Of a DNA stretch of 64,000 nucleotides, positions 14,551-28,354 are shown one piece after another (positions within the stretch are counted from its first letter, which is position 1; each line of letters opens with the position of its first letter). The notes under the pieces are model-generated. The model saw only the letters and a list, made by a program, of their open reading frames with translations. It made no database searches and was not told where the DNA came from. The translations under genes were made by a program, and so were the position numbers. Source of the DNA: Macropodus opercularis (lineage: Eukaryota; Chordata; Actinopteri; Anabantiformes; Osphronemidae); the NCBI GenBank assembly GCA_030770545.1, contig CM061109.1:12074001-12138000 (forward strand). The letters run 5' to 3'.

Positions 14551-16516
14551 CCCAGCAGGTGTCAGCCACAACAGTCTCTCTGCGCCCTTTCACACCCCAT
14601 GGCTGCTCTGCTCCACCGTATGAAAGGGAAGAAAGGGGGAGGGGTGGCAACTGCCACCTGGGATTAGGTACCTGAATCCAATCTTGAGGAGCTTTGGGCT
14701 CCAGTGGCGTTAAAGTGTTTTCTGGAGAATTTCTCATGTTCCCTACTAGCTGATTATTTCCAGATTTTAGTTCTGCCTCAGCGGAGATGAGCTCCACACA
14801 GTTTTTTGCCAGTATTGGTTAAGATGTAGCTTGACACTTACTGGCCACACTCAGCTGAGTGGTATAATCTTGTTGAGCGAAGCACAGCCTGCAGATAAAC
14901 GGATATTAACATTTGTCCAAATGTTTAAATACACCTGTATGTTAATGGCTCCGCCGCAGCAGGTAAATTGGGGAGTTTTCTGTTGTTTCCATCAGAAATG
15001 AAGACGTCCCCTATTCACCTCTCTTTGTCTCCTGCTCTCACCACTGTCAGCACTGCTCTGTCTGCTGTTGCTCATTAACCTGGCTTGTTCTTCCACTTCA
15101 TAGCTCTGCTAATATGACCCCCCCCAACCACACACACACACACACATTAGTTATTGCCGCTGTATGTACAGTAATCACTTCAAATACTGTATGTAACACT
15201 GAACAGGTCAGTCTCAGCTAAAGCTGTGTACAGATGTGCATGGAGAACAAACAACAAGTGGATGTAGCAGTAGTCATGCTACTGATTCCTTAGAAAGTAT
15301 AAAGGTCACAGTCAGTAGCTTTTGCTGTAGAGTTTGTTTGTCTGAAGCAGACTTTAACTGTTAAACGCTAAAGCTAACATTTACATTTAAGCGTTAAAAC
15401 ATGTCATCTGCAGTTTTTCTTTAGATTTGCAAATTGTCCAAACCTAGTTCGGGATTAACCCAAATGCAGATTCTGGCCCCTTGAAGAACGTTTGAGTACA
15501 TTATAGTAACAACACATTGTCACTGCTTTTTCACATTACGGTCAAAGTGATAGATATGATGGAAGACAAACTCTCACTCCAAACCCTGATATATCAACAC
15601 GAAACGCATCAACACGTCACCAATTAAGAAATTATGAGAAGCCCAAACACCAGGCGACCAACTAAATGAACTGTCACGACAGAACCTTTCTGAACGTTGT
15701 GACAGGAAAACACATTTGTTGGAGTTTTGTCTGCATTATTGCAGCTGGATTAGCTTGGAAAGCAGAAGGTCATTCACACAACTGAAACACAACTGCAATA
15801 CAGAATGTTTAGAATGTAACAAAGACAAAAGCAGCTTCTTATAGCAACTGCACAAATCAGACCTTGATGCTGTCGTGCCTACATTTTTTTTCCACAGAAT
15901 ATAGTGCCTATATGAATTTATCATCTTGTCTTGTATTTTTGTCCTTGGTTTCATGGATGTATGTGCAGTGGATGCTGCTGTGAGAGACTAATCGCTGTAA
16001 ATCGTAGCCTTCAAGCACCTCGATAGCTGACACGAGCAAAGCTGTTACGATACTGCAGCTCAAAATGATTAGAGTGAGAAAAAGCATAATGACAAGCTGA
16101 CAGAGTCATGGCCCCGCTCACCTGATTATCCGTCGTTTATGAGTTTTGCCTCAAAAAGAAAATTTAGTATTGACTCAAACGGAAAAGTTACTTTTCACTG
16201 TGTCTATCTGCATTTTTTTGCTCTTGTTTACAAAACCAAATGTGCAGATTTTGGCTTCATAAACATGTGCTTTTTAGAAATTTGTTAACGTGCCAGATAA
16301 AAGGACAATCTATAGTTTATGCATACTGCTAACACAACACTGTTTGGCTCCTGTTTAATTAAAGGTTATTATAATACATAATACACATTTCTTCTTTGAA
16401 ATATGCAGTTACATGAGTGGGTACAAATACAAAAACTGTAATTAGTAGGTGCTAATTTGAAATAGGAGATACAGACGACTGACTGCGACCCAAATCCAAA
16501 GGACCAAGTCATCTAG
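14548..16516. other. Non-coding intergenic DNA with a short (CA)n
   Basis: No gene is recognisable. A short CA repeat sits at 15128-15146. The rest is unique AT-rich sequence. Confidence 0.65.
15128..15146. repeat. (CA)n microsatellite
   Basis: About nine CA units following a run of C residues. Confidence 0.9.
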
Positions 16517-16580
16517 AAAGAGATTTAATTCTTGGCTTGCTGAAGCATCAGCAGCAAGAAAGCCAAGAATTAAGGATCTT
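16517..16580. repeat. Long imperfect inverted repeat (hairpin)
   Basis: The left arm holds TTAATTCTTGGCTT (16525-16538) and the right arm its exact complement AAGCCAAGAATTAA (16560-16573). GCTG next to the loop pairs with CAGC after a 4-nt bulge, and outer AAAGA pairs with TCTTT. The loop is about nine bases. The total fold is about 64 nt, the size range of a microRNA precursor or a small palindromic element. I do not recognise it as a known microRNA. Confidence 0.75.
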
Positions 16581-19500
16581 TGATGTCACTATGCATTCAG
16601 CAGTAAGACCTCAGTGTTCCTGCTAATGATGACAGAGGAGAGCAATATGGCAACAAGATCCAGGGGAATTCAGCAAAACGCTCATTAAAAGGTCCAATAA
16701 TTAAAATATTGATTAATTAGACTTACATTGATTTGCAGTCACACTTTATCAAAGCGTGAGGGTGTAATTACTGTGGCTTTATGCCACAGGCTGACCTACC
16801 CAGTTTTTGTCACATGTAATGAAAAAGAACATTTCTTTAACTGCCTTTTAAATTTTTGACCTGTAAAATTTTAATGGGGAGTACAGTGGGTGTCGAATCT
16901 GGATTGGCAGTAAAGTCAGGGGTGGCTGATATCTGTGAGTCTGGTTAAGTGGTTGTACACACGGGGAGCTGAAACACCTCTCTAGAGGGACTGGTCAGGG
17001 TTACTGTGTTTAAACCAAATTGCATTTACCACTCACTGCAGAGGCACAATGAACAATTACGCTAAACTTGACTTTTCTAGTGCTTCGGTGCACCGTTTTA
17101 CAAAGTATTAAAACACCTGTGAAAACCCCCCCAAATGTTTTTAAGAAGCGCGGAAATGCAGTTATCAAAGTTCTTTGATACAAGCACTTTTTGTGGTTGG
17201 CGTGTGGAGGTTAGTTAATGAAGAGGTGTTGAGCAGAATTTGAATCCTATTTTCCACTCTGTACAGGGAGAAATGGTACTTCAGACACTCAGGAATCCCA
17301 ATTTTCTTCCTGGAATTGGAAATGTGTGGACGTGAGAGTGAGGTGCAAATCATCAACAACGTTTTTGCTGACCAGTGGCTGTGACTGTCCAAATAACAGG
17401 ACACGCTGCGAACGAAACCAGATGTACTGTACAACACAGTATGAAGATGTCACATTTCTCCACCAATTTAACAACTCTGGGTGTGTGGTGTTGTAAACTC
17501 TGACCGTCCAGCATCTGATTGTCCAACGTGCAAAATGGCCACACTGGACATATGATTCCTTACCATGCTGTGATCTGATGTTTCTGTTTACTCTATCAAC
17601 ACCAGCCTGGTGCTGAGCAGAGATTCTACTGGGACTCGTGAGAGGTTCAGAGTGGATTGTCTTGCTGAGAACCAGCGGATCAGGAGCTCATAGCGTAGCC
17701 CTGGACACCCGACCCAGCGTAGGGTGGGGGGGTTGTTTGGTGAACTAAACACACAATTCACAAGGAATTACTAGTAAAACACCGTAAAGGCGTGCAGCTA
17801 ACAACTCATACAGTGCGAGCTCACAAATGCACGCTCTCGCGCTGGAGACAGGAGAACTGAAGCGTACGGAGTAAAGGGTTAGAGTTTTTTCCAGCTTGCC
17901 TAGATCGACCTGCTGCTCACATGCGTGCGTGTCTGTGTGTATGCACGGCTACATCACTGCCCAGCGTTGGCTTATGCAGCCTCCAGCCAGTGGCTTGAAA
18001 CAGAGTTGAGTTGTTGAATGCAGTGTTTTATTACAATTAACATTGCAAAAAGTTGGAAAAAACACGTTTTCTACTGGGGATTTTTAATGAGGAATGTTAT
18101 TTCCTTTTTGGTGCATGTTTTCTTGTTTTTACTGTAAATATTTTAGTAAAAATACTGACTTCTGCTCCTGACACTCAGCCCAGCACATGTTGAGCTTCCA
18201 TTAAACCTGCTGCAGGTTTTGTGTTACATTTCACTATGTCTCACAAATGTCTCGCAGTTGCATAAAATATATCTTGGAAAGAAATAAACATTTCAGCGAC
18301 AGTATTTATTCCCCTTAATGTAACTTATGAACACATTTATAGGAATTATACGAGTAATAACAGGTTAATATAATTCAGAACACATAATAGTGCACTTTTC
18401 ATAAATTGCCTTCATACAATCACTTAAAACCTCCCACCAACCTCCCACCTGATTTCAAATGCTTCTCAGCAGCACATGTACAGTTTAAGATCTACCTTTT
18501 AAACACAAAGCAGAGGTTAGCTCAGCATAGAAATAGATGATAGATAGACAGACAGACACACATTTAAATGTTTTTTAACATAAATTCAAACTGAGTGTTC
18601 TAACTCTAAAAAATGTCAGCTCTCATACCAAAACCCCCGAATCACAAGCAAGTTCATTAACAACAGGACGAGGGAACATAGCTCGTGTCTTTCATATTTT
18701 AATGAGCTATGAACAGTATTACACCTCCATGATTTTGCTGCATCAGAACCTATATCCACCCCACCTTTGTTTGCGCCCCGTATTTGCATTTCAAAGGGAG
18801 CCCCTGGGAAGCCGCTTTGCATATTTACATCCGATTAACAACTTTAAATGAACATGTCAAAATCGGGAGATTGTTCATCACTTACATGGAGAGGAGCGCA
18901 CAGATTCTGTACCATGAGATTCCATGTAACAAAGTGCTGTGAGTGACATGCGACTGGCTGATAGATGTACAGCGCTTGCTTACAAGAGCTGCAATGAATT
19001 GAAACATCTTGTTAAATAAATATTTCCAGGTACAAACTGAGGCGCAAATAAACTGAATATAGTGCATCATGTGTCCACATTTATGCAGCTGGAAATCTGT
19101 ACTAATGACGCATTACTGATGGTGTACATATTATTTAATGGTGTAGTCCTCAAAGATAGACTCATTCAAATTTCTCCACCACCCCTTGGTGGCTCCATTA
19201 TTATGTATTTTTACACATTTGCCCATAATCGTGAGCTAAAATAGAAAGAGGAAGAACAGTCAATCTGCCACCTCATTAAAACAGCCCCGATTCAAGCATT
19301 TGGAAGAAAAGAAAACACAAAGTTCAACAGTGATGGGATAAGACTTGGTCAAGGAAAAAGGAGACATCAGTATTAGACTCAACACTTTGTTCTGCTGAGC
19401 TCTCTATAAGATATAAAATATGAACTAACTATGTGATTATTAATTGGGCCCATTGTAATTTGAGGATTCTGGGCTGCATATTGTTGGCAGCTCTCCACGG

Positions 19501-21874
19501 GGTCTGTCTGTGCAGGAACGTGTCGAGGGGGTACCGACCACGATGCCTCAGCCATTTAGAGAGCAGCTTGCCACTCGCACATCGGCATACCAATGAGTGG
19601 GGTTAAAAGGCACAGCTCCTCTCAGAGACAGCCTTCCTTCTACAGCTCAGCTCCAAAGGGTCTCCATGGACTAATTTCCAAAACCACCTCTTAATGTGGG
19701 CTTGTGTCAATCACCTGAACAGACAGCTTCATCCCCTGATATGGAATAGTCACACAGCAGAACCAAGCAGACCAAAGGAAAGACAAAAGTGTTTCACGGC
19801 AGATAAAGAAATCACTTTTAATGCTATATGTGTTGTTTTTGATTATCATAAAAGCTGTGAACATTTGTTCAATTAAAATATTCTTATTATACTTCTGCAT
19901 AGACAATTTTCTTTTATATTTGACCTACTGTTTGAAAACATTGATGACAGACACTTAAAAGTCAAAAGTATACTTTAAAAAAAGTATAGCATTATAACCT
20001 GTGCTAATGAATATGTTTCTCAGCATGTATGTAATGGTCATGTCATGGCAACATTGTGCACAAGCCCAGATTAAAAATATTTCATTAAACATGTTTACCT
20101 GGTTATGTGACGGTAACAGAATTCATTATTGTGGAATGTACATCATGGCTGATGAAAAGTTGTTTATTTATCTGGGTTATATTTAAATTACTCTAAATTT
20201 CAGTCATACAACAGCCAATTAACATGTTTTCGTCTTATAATTAGCCTCAGTCAAAAACGGCGACACCTTTGACTGGTCTCTGTATAAAGAGTCATACGTA
20301 TAGTAAAATGACTGTGGCCAAGGATGAAAACAACTTTTATCTGTCCTGAGAGTTTCCTGTAGCTTAAATAGAGACATTGTTGCAGTTATTTCGCTCCACA
20401 ACAACAGCTGCTCAGGCCACTTAACTCCTAAACAAAACTTATCTCAAACCTCTGCTGAAACCCTTTCACGCTCTGCTCTCTCTGATCATTGAATAGCTGA
20501 AAAATCATCCCTCATACCGAGTTTAGCTTTTTGTGTTACAATCCAAGATGACACACGACGCACAAAATGATGAGAAAACTGTGGGGAGGCTTCCAGTAGA
20601 TTGATTCGACCGTCGCTTCATTCTTTTCCAGTTAGTCCTTTATTGGCAACAAAGGTAGACTCGTTGTGAAGTCGAGTGAGAAAGGAGTGAACCAGCCTGC
20701 CCCGTTTAATCCACGGGGGCATTGAAAGAGGGTGATCACTTCTTAAGAGCACAAAGGCCTACAAGGAAATCAACGCAGTCTATGAGATCCCAAAGCTGAT
20801 TTAAAGGAGAGATGTCCCCACTTGGGTTCCAGGCCTTTAACAGGAATAAGGCCATCCTGTACAATAACAGTCCAAGGCTCCAGAGGAAAACCCTATTCAT
20901 GGTCAAATAAGAAGGTCTGAGGTTTGAGCAGAAATCCTGTGTCCCTTATAGAAATAAAAAGCTTTGCTTCTAACAGGCAGAGAGACGTCTGTATCATTCA
21001 CTCAGTGCCTCAGTGGCGCTACAGCACAGTGCAAGTCCCGGCTGGTAAATCTACTGAATCCACTGTAGTCATGTGCGTCTTATGTTTTAAATTACATGCA
21101 TGTACATTAAAAGCAATAAGGAAATCAAATCTTTTCTTTAATCAAACACTGTCATAAAAGAAAAAGGCAAAAAAACTGACTGAAAGATAAGGATATTATT
21201 TATTTAACTATGCCTTGTGTGGCAAAGCCACTGGATGTAAAAGGATTAGCGACAATACAGTTTGCTGCCATTGGCAATTTCAGGACATCAACGGTGTTCC
21301 AGGTTTTATTTTCAAAGGCACTGATTGCACTTATGTGTCCTTATCCTGATGATGAGCATGTATTCACACAAAGCTAACATTATACCAGCAACCAACTGCA
21401 GACTGAGAAGCTGAGATTTTATGCTGCTCTGTGCAAAATTAATGAAGGAGAACTCTGACTTTTAGTCAATGCAAAAATGTCATTAATGTTATTATTCAGT
21501 CACCTCTGTGGTCCTGAATTTATATCACAGAGACTTCATGTGTTGAATCCTGATTACATGTATTTCCATTTCTTCAGCATCAGGAGACCCGAGAGCTGAG
21601 TGTGGGACACATGAGGTTCTCTTGTGAGAAGGTTTGAGTGACAATACTGGAACTTCATCCTTTTCCTGGTGTTCAATTTGTTTCTTTTACTGTCATTGGT
21701 TACATCAGTGAATTGTTTTGCACATAAGCACTTAACCATGTTTATTAAAAGAACAATTTCACAAGCAAATTTTAGCTTTTCTTCTTCTTTTTGCAGTGAT
21801 AGGAAAATTTGATAATTCATGACTTTCCTCTTAAATAACGTAAAACATAAAATTGTCATCTTCTGTTGCTTTTC
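16581..21874. other. Non-coding intergenic DNA
   Basis: No gene, tRNA or intact mobile element was recognised. The stretch at about 19430-19600 begins with TAATTGGGCCC and is free of simple repeats; it is a candidate regulatory block only by appearance. Confidence 0.6.
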
Positions 21875-21930
21875 CCTATTGGGGTCACGGGTGTCTACGG
21901 GCGAGAGGCGGCGTCCACCCTGGACAGGTA
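21875..21930 (-). mobile_element. Decayed L2-like LINE 3'-tail fragment
   Basis: The plus strand reads GGGGTCACGG, then GGGCGAGAGGCGG, then CACCCTGGACAGGT. These are hallmark pieces, in reverse orientation, of the very common fish repeat tail normally read as CCTGTCCAGGGTG...CGCCTCTCGCC. An internal part (the GGCTCCAGC segment) is missing, so this is an old deleted copy with no coding capacity. Confidence 0.7.
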
Positions 21931-24900
21931 ACATAAAAGTGTTGTTAATGTTAAACAATTATTTCAGTGTGACATGAGATGATTATTCACCTTTTTAGTT
22001 TAATGGAAATTCAGAATATGTTCTTCCTCCAGTGTGAATTAGCAAAGCAGGTCCAGTGACAGTTGTCATCTTCTAATGAAAACCACTTCTGTGGCAGCAT
22101 CACAGTAAACCTCACCTTGCTATGAAATCAACTCCAAAAGTCTCTTGGCCTTCGATTTTTTATTCTCTTGTGCCATGACTCTAGTTTTCAAATGTTTCAT
22201 GTGCGCAGAAAGCGAACGGGTGGTTAAAAGTCGTCTGGTCAGCAGCAGAGTCCAAACTAATCACATCAAATACGAAGATGTCTAAATGAAAATCCAGCTG
22301 AAGCCTTGACACAAACATAAAAATGTTTGAATTATAAACATTATCTTTTTCATTTTCTATCTTCTTGCCGTCTGTTCTACTAAAGAGACGCATAAACAAA
22401 CTTTTCCATATGTGCAGCCCTCAGCACAGCAGTGGGGACAACATACAGTTTGTTTACTGACGTGAACATCTGTTGTAGCTCTGCAGTCACAGCAACATGT
22501 TGCATTCCAAGCATTTGATCTAGACAATTATTGTACACTTTTACACTTACTACACATTGTTTTTGACTAGAAGTACTGTACGTAGGTACAGCAGCTCTTC
22601 GCTGGACTAAATCATAGTATGACACTCAAATGGTGTTGTTGTGTTTCAGTTATTCTATGCTCGTACTTTATTTTCAAATTGATATTGCAAGACAAATACA
22701 GAGTCAAGCCTCCATACGGCAACAGTAAGTCACCCATCAGCTTACGTAATGAAATTAGCTGACTTTGAGCACGTCAAGTAAAACGTTTGGCTGCTCCCCA
22801 ACCACCACACGCCATGCGTTGGCAGCCGCCACAGTCTCTGGCAGATCTGGCTGAGAAGAGGAGATGTGAAGGTCCTCCTTGGAGCCAACTCTCTGGACCA
22901 TCTTCTCTTGCAGATGTGGTTTGGATGTGTAAGGTCTATTGTAAAACACATCAGATGGGACGCTGTCACTATTAAGGTGTGTTCACATACTGGACGTGAG
23001 GGGAAAATCACCCATGAATATACGGATGTGGTAAAGTACAAAGCCTGTGCTTTAGCTAGAATTACAGCAGAAAATTAGGTTTAAACACACAGTTGGTTAA
23101 TCTAAAATAGATTACAACAGCAAAACTACAATCCTATTTTTCTCTTCATTTGGAATGTAAAGCCATCTGATGCATTTTATTTTCCACAACTGGTGAAAGT
23201 TTATGTGTTTATGTGTCTGCGGCACCATCCACCGCCATCATTTACACAGAGGGACACACAAATGTACACACACAGCCTATAGCTAGTAAATTCTTATTGC
23301 CATGTTTCAGTCGCGGGAGAAATATGACGGCAATTACTTTACCACCGTGCGAGTTGACCACCTCTGCAAACCATTACACATAAATATGTTGTGATCCCTG
23401 TGTTCAACAGTCTGTTATGAAGAAAGCTTCTTTCCTTTTAGTGTGCAGTCATGTCTGAGGTCATGGCCATTTTGTCCATATCCCATTTCTTGGTGTATCT
23501 TTAGCAAGCCAAGCAAACCGTGTGCTGCAGCTCAGACTAAAGTCTTTTTCTGTTCTTGCTATATGTGGGTCAAAGAGGAATCTTTTGAAAACAGGAAGGT
23601 AGGAACTGCCCAGCACTAAATGAAAGGGGTTTACAAAGCTGGAACTATTCTCTTAAATGTCTGACCAGAGCAAACTGATATTCAGTGGAAATACTCTAAG
23701 TGCAAATATTGCTATAGCTGCACCATCACTTTTGTACCTTTGTACACATAGAAGCATCTGGAAGGCAGCACTGGAGTGAGATTCAATTAACTTGTGTCAT
23801 AATAAGGGGCAAAGACTGGGAGTTAGTGGTACACAACTCAGGTCCAGAGGTATGATTGATGTTAGCCTCCATTCAACCTCAGGATGAAAGGCAGCGCTTA
23901 GTAAACAAATAACATGCTCTCAAAACATTCTGTGTGTATGAAATTGTCCAAAAAACTCATATTTTTTGTTGGGAAGCATGAAACGGTGTTGCCACGCGAT
24001 CGCAGGGTAGCGCTGCTGTCTGCGGCAGAGCTGGGATGTGAATGCATCGAGGCTCCTTGATGAACTGAGTAAGTCTGTGAGCTGTGCTGTAAATCTCTGA
24101 GCTGTATCTCATCCTGGCTTCTGTCTGAGGGAAGAGCGAGGAGGTGGAGGGACGAGCGTTGATTTCAGCAGTGTTCGCGTCCTCTGAGCAAAATCGTTGC
24201 CCTTGTTATCTTTCATTTTGCGCTCACGTCTGTTGTTATTTAGATCACAAATTGTAAGCACTAATGATCGATCGTGGGGGGTTTGCTCAGTGTCGGCGCA
24301 CAATCCTCACATTCTGCCCGTTCTCTGCACATAATACGCTTCAGTGGTAAACGGGTTTTTATATGGGCTGAATGAATGACAGTGTCAGATCCTGTCGCAA
24401 ACCTTTTAAGTTTCACTTCACTGCACATTTCACAGTGTTTCTCTTTTCATTTCACCAGCTCAGAATACATTAGGCTTGTTGTTCTGCTGCTTAGTCATGT
24501 TTGGTAGATGCAAAACGTCTGTAAACTAAACACACACACGCACCTAATTAAAGAAGCAAGCGGTGATGTTAAGAGGCACGTTGAGTAACTTTTCAAACTC
24601 GACAGCACATCACGTTCGAAGCAACCGGATTTAAGTTGACATTAACACTGACAGCTGCGCAGTGGAAGCACTGAAACATGTGATTCTCAAACTAGGCATG
24701 TAAAAGGCCTCTATGTTTTCTGAGCACACCAGCAGCCAGTCAAGCTGTGTTGAAGTGCGCCGTTAGTATATCACCGAGAATCAGGCAACACACAGGCAGC
24801 GAGGTTGTGTAATATAAGTGTTACTTTTATGGTCCTACAGTATGTTGCTGTGTGGGACACCATCCACCCCAACAAGCATCGATCAGCGTTTGAAGGCTGA

Positions 24901-27900
24901 TTACTCAGCAAAGTCTCAGTCCTGCTTAGTGTACACACACCGTGCGTACTACTAACAGCATCATGATGCTTTAGTTATGTTTTTTTTTTTTATACTTTCA
25001 TATTTATAGTGCTGCACTCATCACTGTACTAAATCTGTTTCCATGTTGTAACATTTCTAATTTATTATAAATAGCTTCAACTCTGCAGATGCAAACAGGA
25101 AAAGGCTGACAATGATGTTGTGTGCAATACTGTGCAGTGCAGAAGTTTAAAGACATTTAGTAGTCTTGTGTTAATACGTTTCGTAATTTGCGATGATAGA
25201 TGCGTATTTAACTACAGGCTGTGTAAAAATACCATCTTTATTACATCTCTATCTGTCTGTATTGTGAGGAATCAAAAACATTGTTTCCAAAGTACTTTAA
25301 CCACAGTTGTGTCATAAATTAAATATCTTAGTAGTTAAAGTGCAACAGGCAAATAATGAAACGATTTGTAAATGTGTTGAATTGTAAATTCATTATTGTT
25401 TTGTTGTTCATTGTGTGTTTGGACATTTTCTGCCCTCTTGTGGTTGTGATTGGTAGAGTGACGCACATTCAACATAATTTCATCATCAAGTACGTGAAAA
25501 TAACATAATGATAAACATGCGAGTTGAATTCAAAAATCATGTAAAACCTGACTGAAATAATATTATCATTTATATAAAAAAACAGACATAGCAGGAAAAT
25601 AAATCAAATATACTTAATCTTTTTAATCAATCACTCAAGCAGTTGCTCAAATACTCTTTATTGTCTGGATATATTTGCAGTTGCCCATCTTGACATGAAG
25701 ATTCTAATAGTCATCAAAGAAAATGAATGAGCAGAATAGATTAACATAATTTAGAGTCAGGAACATGCTACAATAACACAGATCCTCCCTGACTCTGAGC
25801 CAGATTAGACGGAGAGTGAATCCGTTCACAAATGCCCAGCAAAAGGTCAGCACCATATTGAATTTTTTCAAATATTTTTCAAAATACCTCCTGGCATTGC
25901 AAATATTTTTGACCACTGCGTAATACTTTGGGGAAGGATGAATCCCCCCACCTCTCGCGCTCCCCCTCTCTCCTGCACACACAGATACCACTACACAATG
26001 CCTGCCAGTCTGCACAGAGAAACACCGCTCTGGGTTATTCATCGATTGACCATTCAAATCCCAACATATGCTGTTCTGTTTCTATTCCACTGTGTTCTCA
26101 GAAATGGACCATTTCCTAATTCTTCCACAAGGCTTCCTACCCTGGTTAGGAGTCACTCGCACACCATGTAAATGAGACGGAAAAGTGGGCAGGAATGTAA
26201 ATTGATCCAGCGCTGGTGTAAATGTGCTTGGGCACATGCACACGTGTGTCTCTGGATACGTTTTGACCTGTTTTGAAGGCAAACGTATGGGCAACACATC
26301 TCCTTCAATAACATGTGGTCTGTAGCGCTGAAGGAAATCGCTGCATAATAATGTATATATGACTTTTTTTAAACTTTGCACAACTCATGTAATGACTCGA
26401 ATGATTGCGGACACAAACAAGAGAGCATGTGCGCCCACTTGTCCAGCATACAGCAAAATTCGCTCAAAGTGCTGTGCTGTCAAACATCTCAGCTTTACTT
26501 TGCTTTTCATGTTTTTCTACCTAGTGTCCAAAATGTTTCCTTCACCAAGACCCCCTCCTGCTTTTACCCCTGTCGTTTTCCTTTTCTTATCCATCCTTTT
26601 GATCACCTAAAACATCAGTCCATCAGCACCAGAAGCTGTGGTTTATGCCTCCCCGCTGTCCGCAGCTCACCGCCTGCCTTCTAGTGAGAGCTCCTCCCCG
26701 CTGAGCCGCTGCCCGTTTGCCCAACTCAAGTGTTTGTGGGAGAAGTGAGCAGGTTTTACATGGAGGACTGCCTTAATGTTGTTCAGCTGGTGGGCAGCCA
26801 CACAGGGCGCTGCACTTCAGATTCGCTGTTTGTTCATCTGTGCAGGGCCAAACTCATCTTCTCTCTCTCTCTTTCCCTCTCCTTGTCTTGTCCACACACT
26901 GCCTCAGCCTATATCTGGCAGAAAGGAGAAGGGTTTTAAATTAAATACAAATGAAATAAAACCTTCTATGTCCTACGTCAGGATATTGTCTGATATCGTG
27001 TAAACACTTGGCCTGCTGGGATCTTACCATTTCATCTGAGCGGTAGAGGATGCCTTTCAACTGGGGATTAGGAGGGGACATGGCCTCTATAGGGCTCCCT
27101 CGGAGCAAAGCCAGTCCTCCCATGTTAATTTCTCAAGGTCAAGAAAAATCTCTGCAATGTTTCAGCTTTGAAGGTGGACTGAAAATACAATAACAGGAAC
27201 CCTGCTGCATGGGGAGCGCGCACACACCGACGTGTTAGCAGCACATCTACCTGTTTGCCCAGATCAAAGAGGCCAGTTCCAGAGGTGTTTCAGGCCCAAC
27301 AACAAAAGACGCGCGTGATTAACGTGAGTTCATACAGCTTTAACATACAGTGATAATAACTCATACGGAGAGAAAAAGCCTGATGATCTTCAATATCGCT
27401 GTAACAGAGCGTCTTCCTGCGCTTGTCCTCTGGAAGAAGCATTAATGTGAGCATTCATCACTCACTGTCTGCAATGTCTCCGTCTAATTGAGCTACTTTA
27501 CATTGTAATAAGGCAACAAAATGCGCTGGATTAAAGCAACCCACGTTCCCTTATGTATTTAAAAATAGGGCTTTGGAAAAAAAGCTACAATGTGTGTGTC
27601 TCGCCTTTTGAGATTTAATGACTATCCGGTGACTCCGCGGAGAATTACAGCCAGTAATTGATTATTAAAACTTGAAATTGCAAACCACATCCATTATTTG
27701 ACAAGTGCATGTGTTATCCTTGTAATTAACAAAGCTTGGCACTTACTGTTTGGCACTTCCAAGACCCCCAGAAAAATATATCAGAGGTTAGAAAGGCGAC
27801 TTATAGAGCAAGCACTGTCTGGGCAATTATCTGAGACATAATACATTACAAAGATGCTCAGTACACACAAGGAAATCTCCTTCAAGCCACGGCACGAACG

Positions 27901-28330
27901 TGTTCTCGAAAAAATGTAATACACGAATAAGACACTGAATGGCAGCTGTAGTTTCAGTGTTATATTTCATTTTGTGACTATTAGTGCTCCAAAAAATCTG
28001 TAATTTGTATAAAATAAAAGTCTAATTAAAATATAGATTTAAATCAGTACTGTGACCAAGCAGAAAAGGTCCTTGTGGTATTTAAACATTGTGTCGTAAC
28101 AGCCCTGATCTTTTTTTTTCATATTTTCAGAAAACAAATTAAAAATGTGCAGCATGGATTTCAAAGTATAGCTGGATCTTGGGTTATCTGGGTATGTTGA
28201 ATAACTTGAAATTAAAATCCATAATCATGCAACAACAATGGAAAGTCAATTGTCAAAATGAAATATGAAAAATTAGTTTTACTGTAAAACACGTCACCAA
28301 CTTTTCATTTACCAGTTTGTCTAGTGTGTG
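21931..28330. other. Non-coding intergenic DNA
   Basis: No gene is recognisable. Simple features include a poly(T) run near 24979-24991 and a CT-rich run near 26862-26885. The segment 27480-27790 is rich in homeodomain-like TAATTG/TAATTA motifs and free of repeats, so it could be an enhancer. No splice-bordered open frame shows a protein family signal. Confidence 0.6.
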
Positions 28331-28354
28331 GTAATAATAATAATAATAATAATA
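28331..28354. repeat. (AAT)n microsatellite
   Basis: Eight tandem trinucleotide units. Confidence 0.95.
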
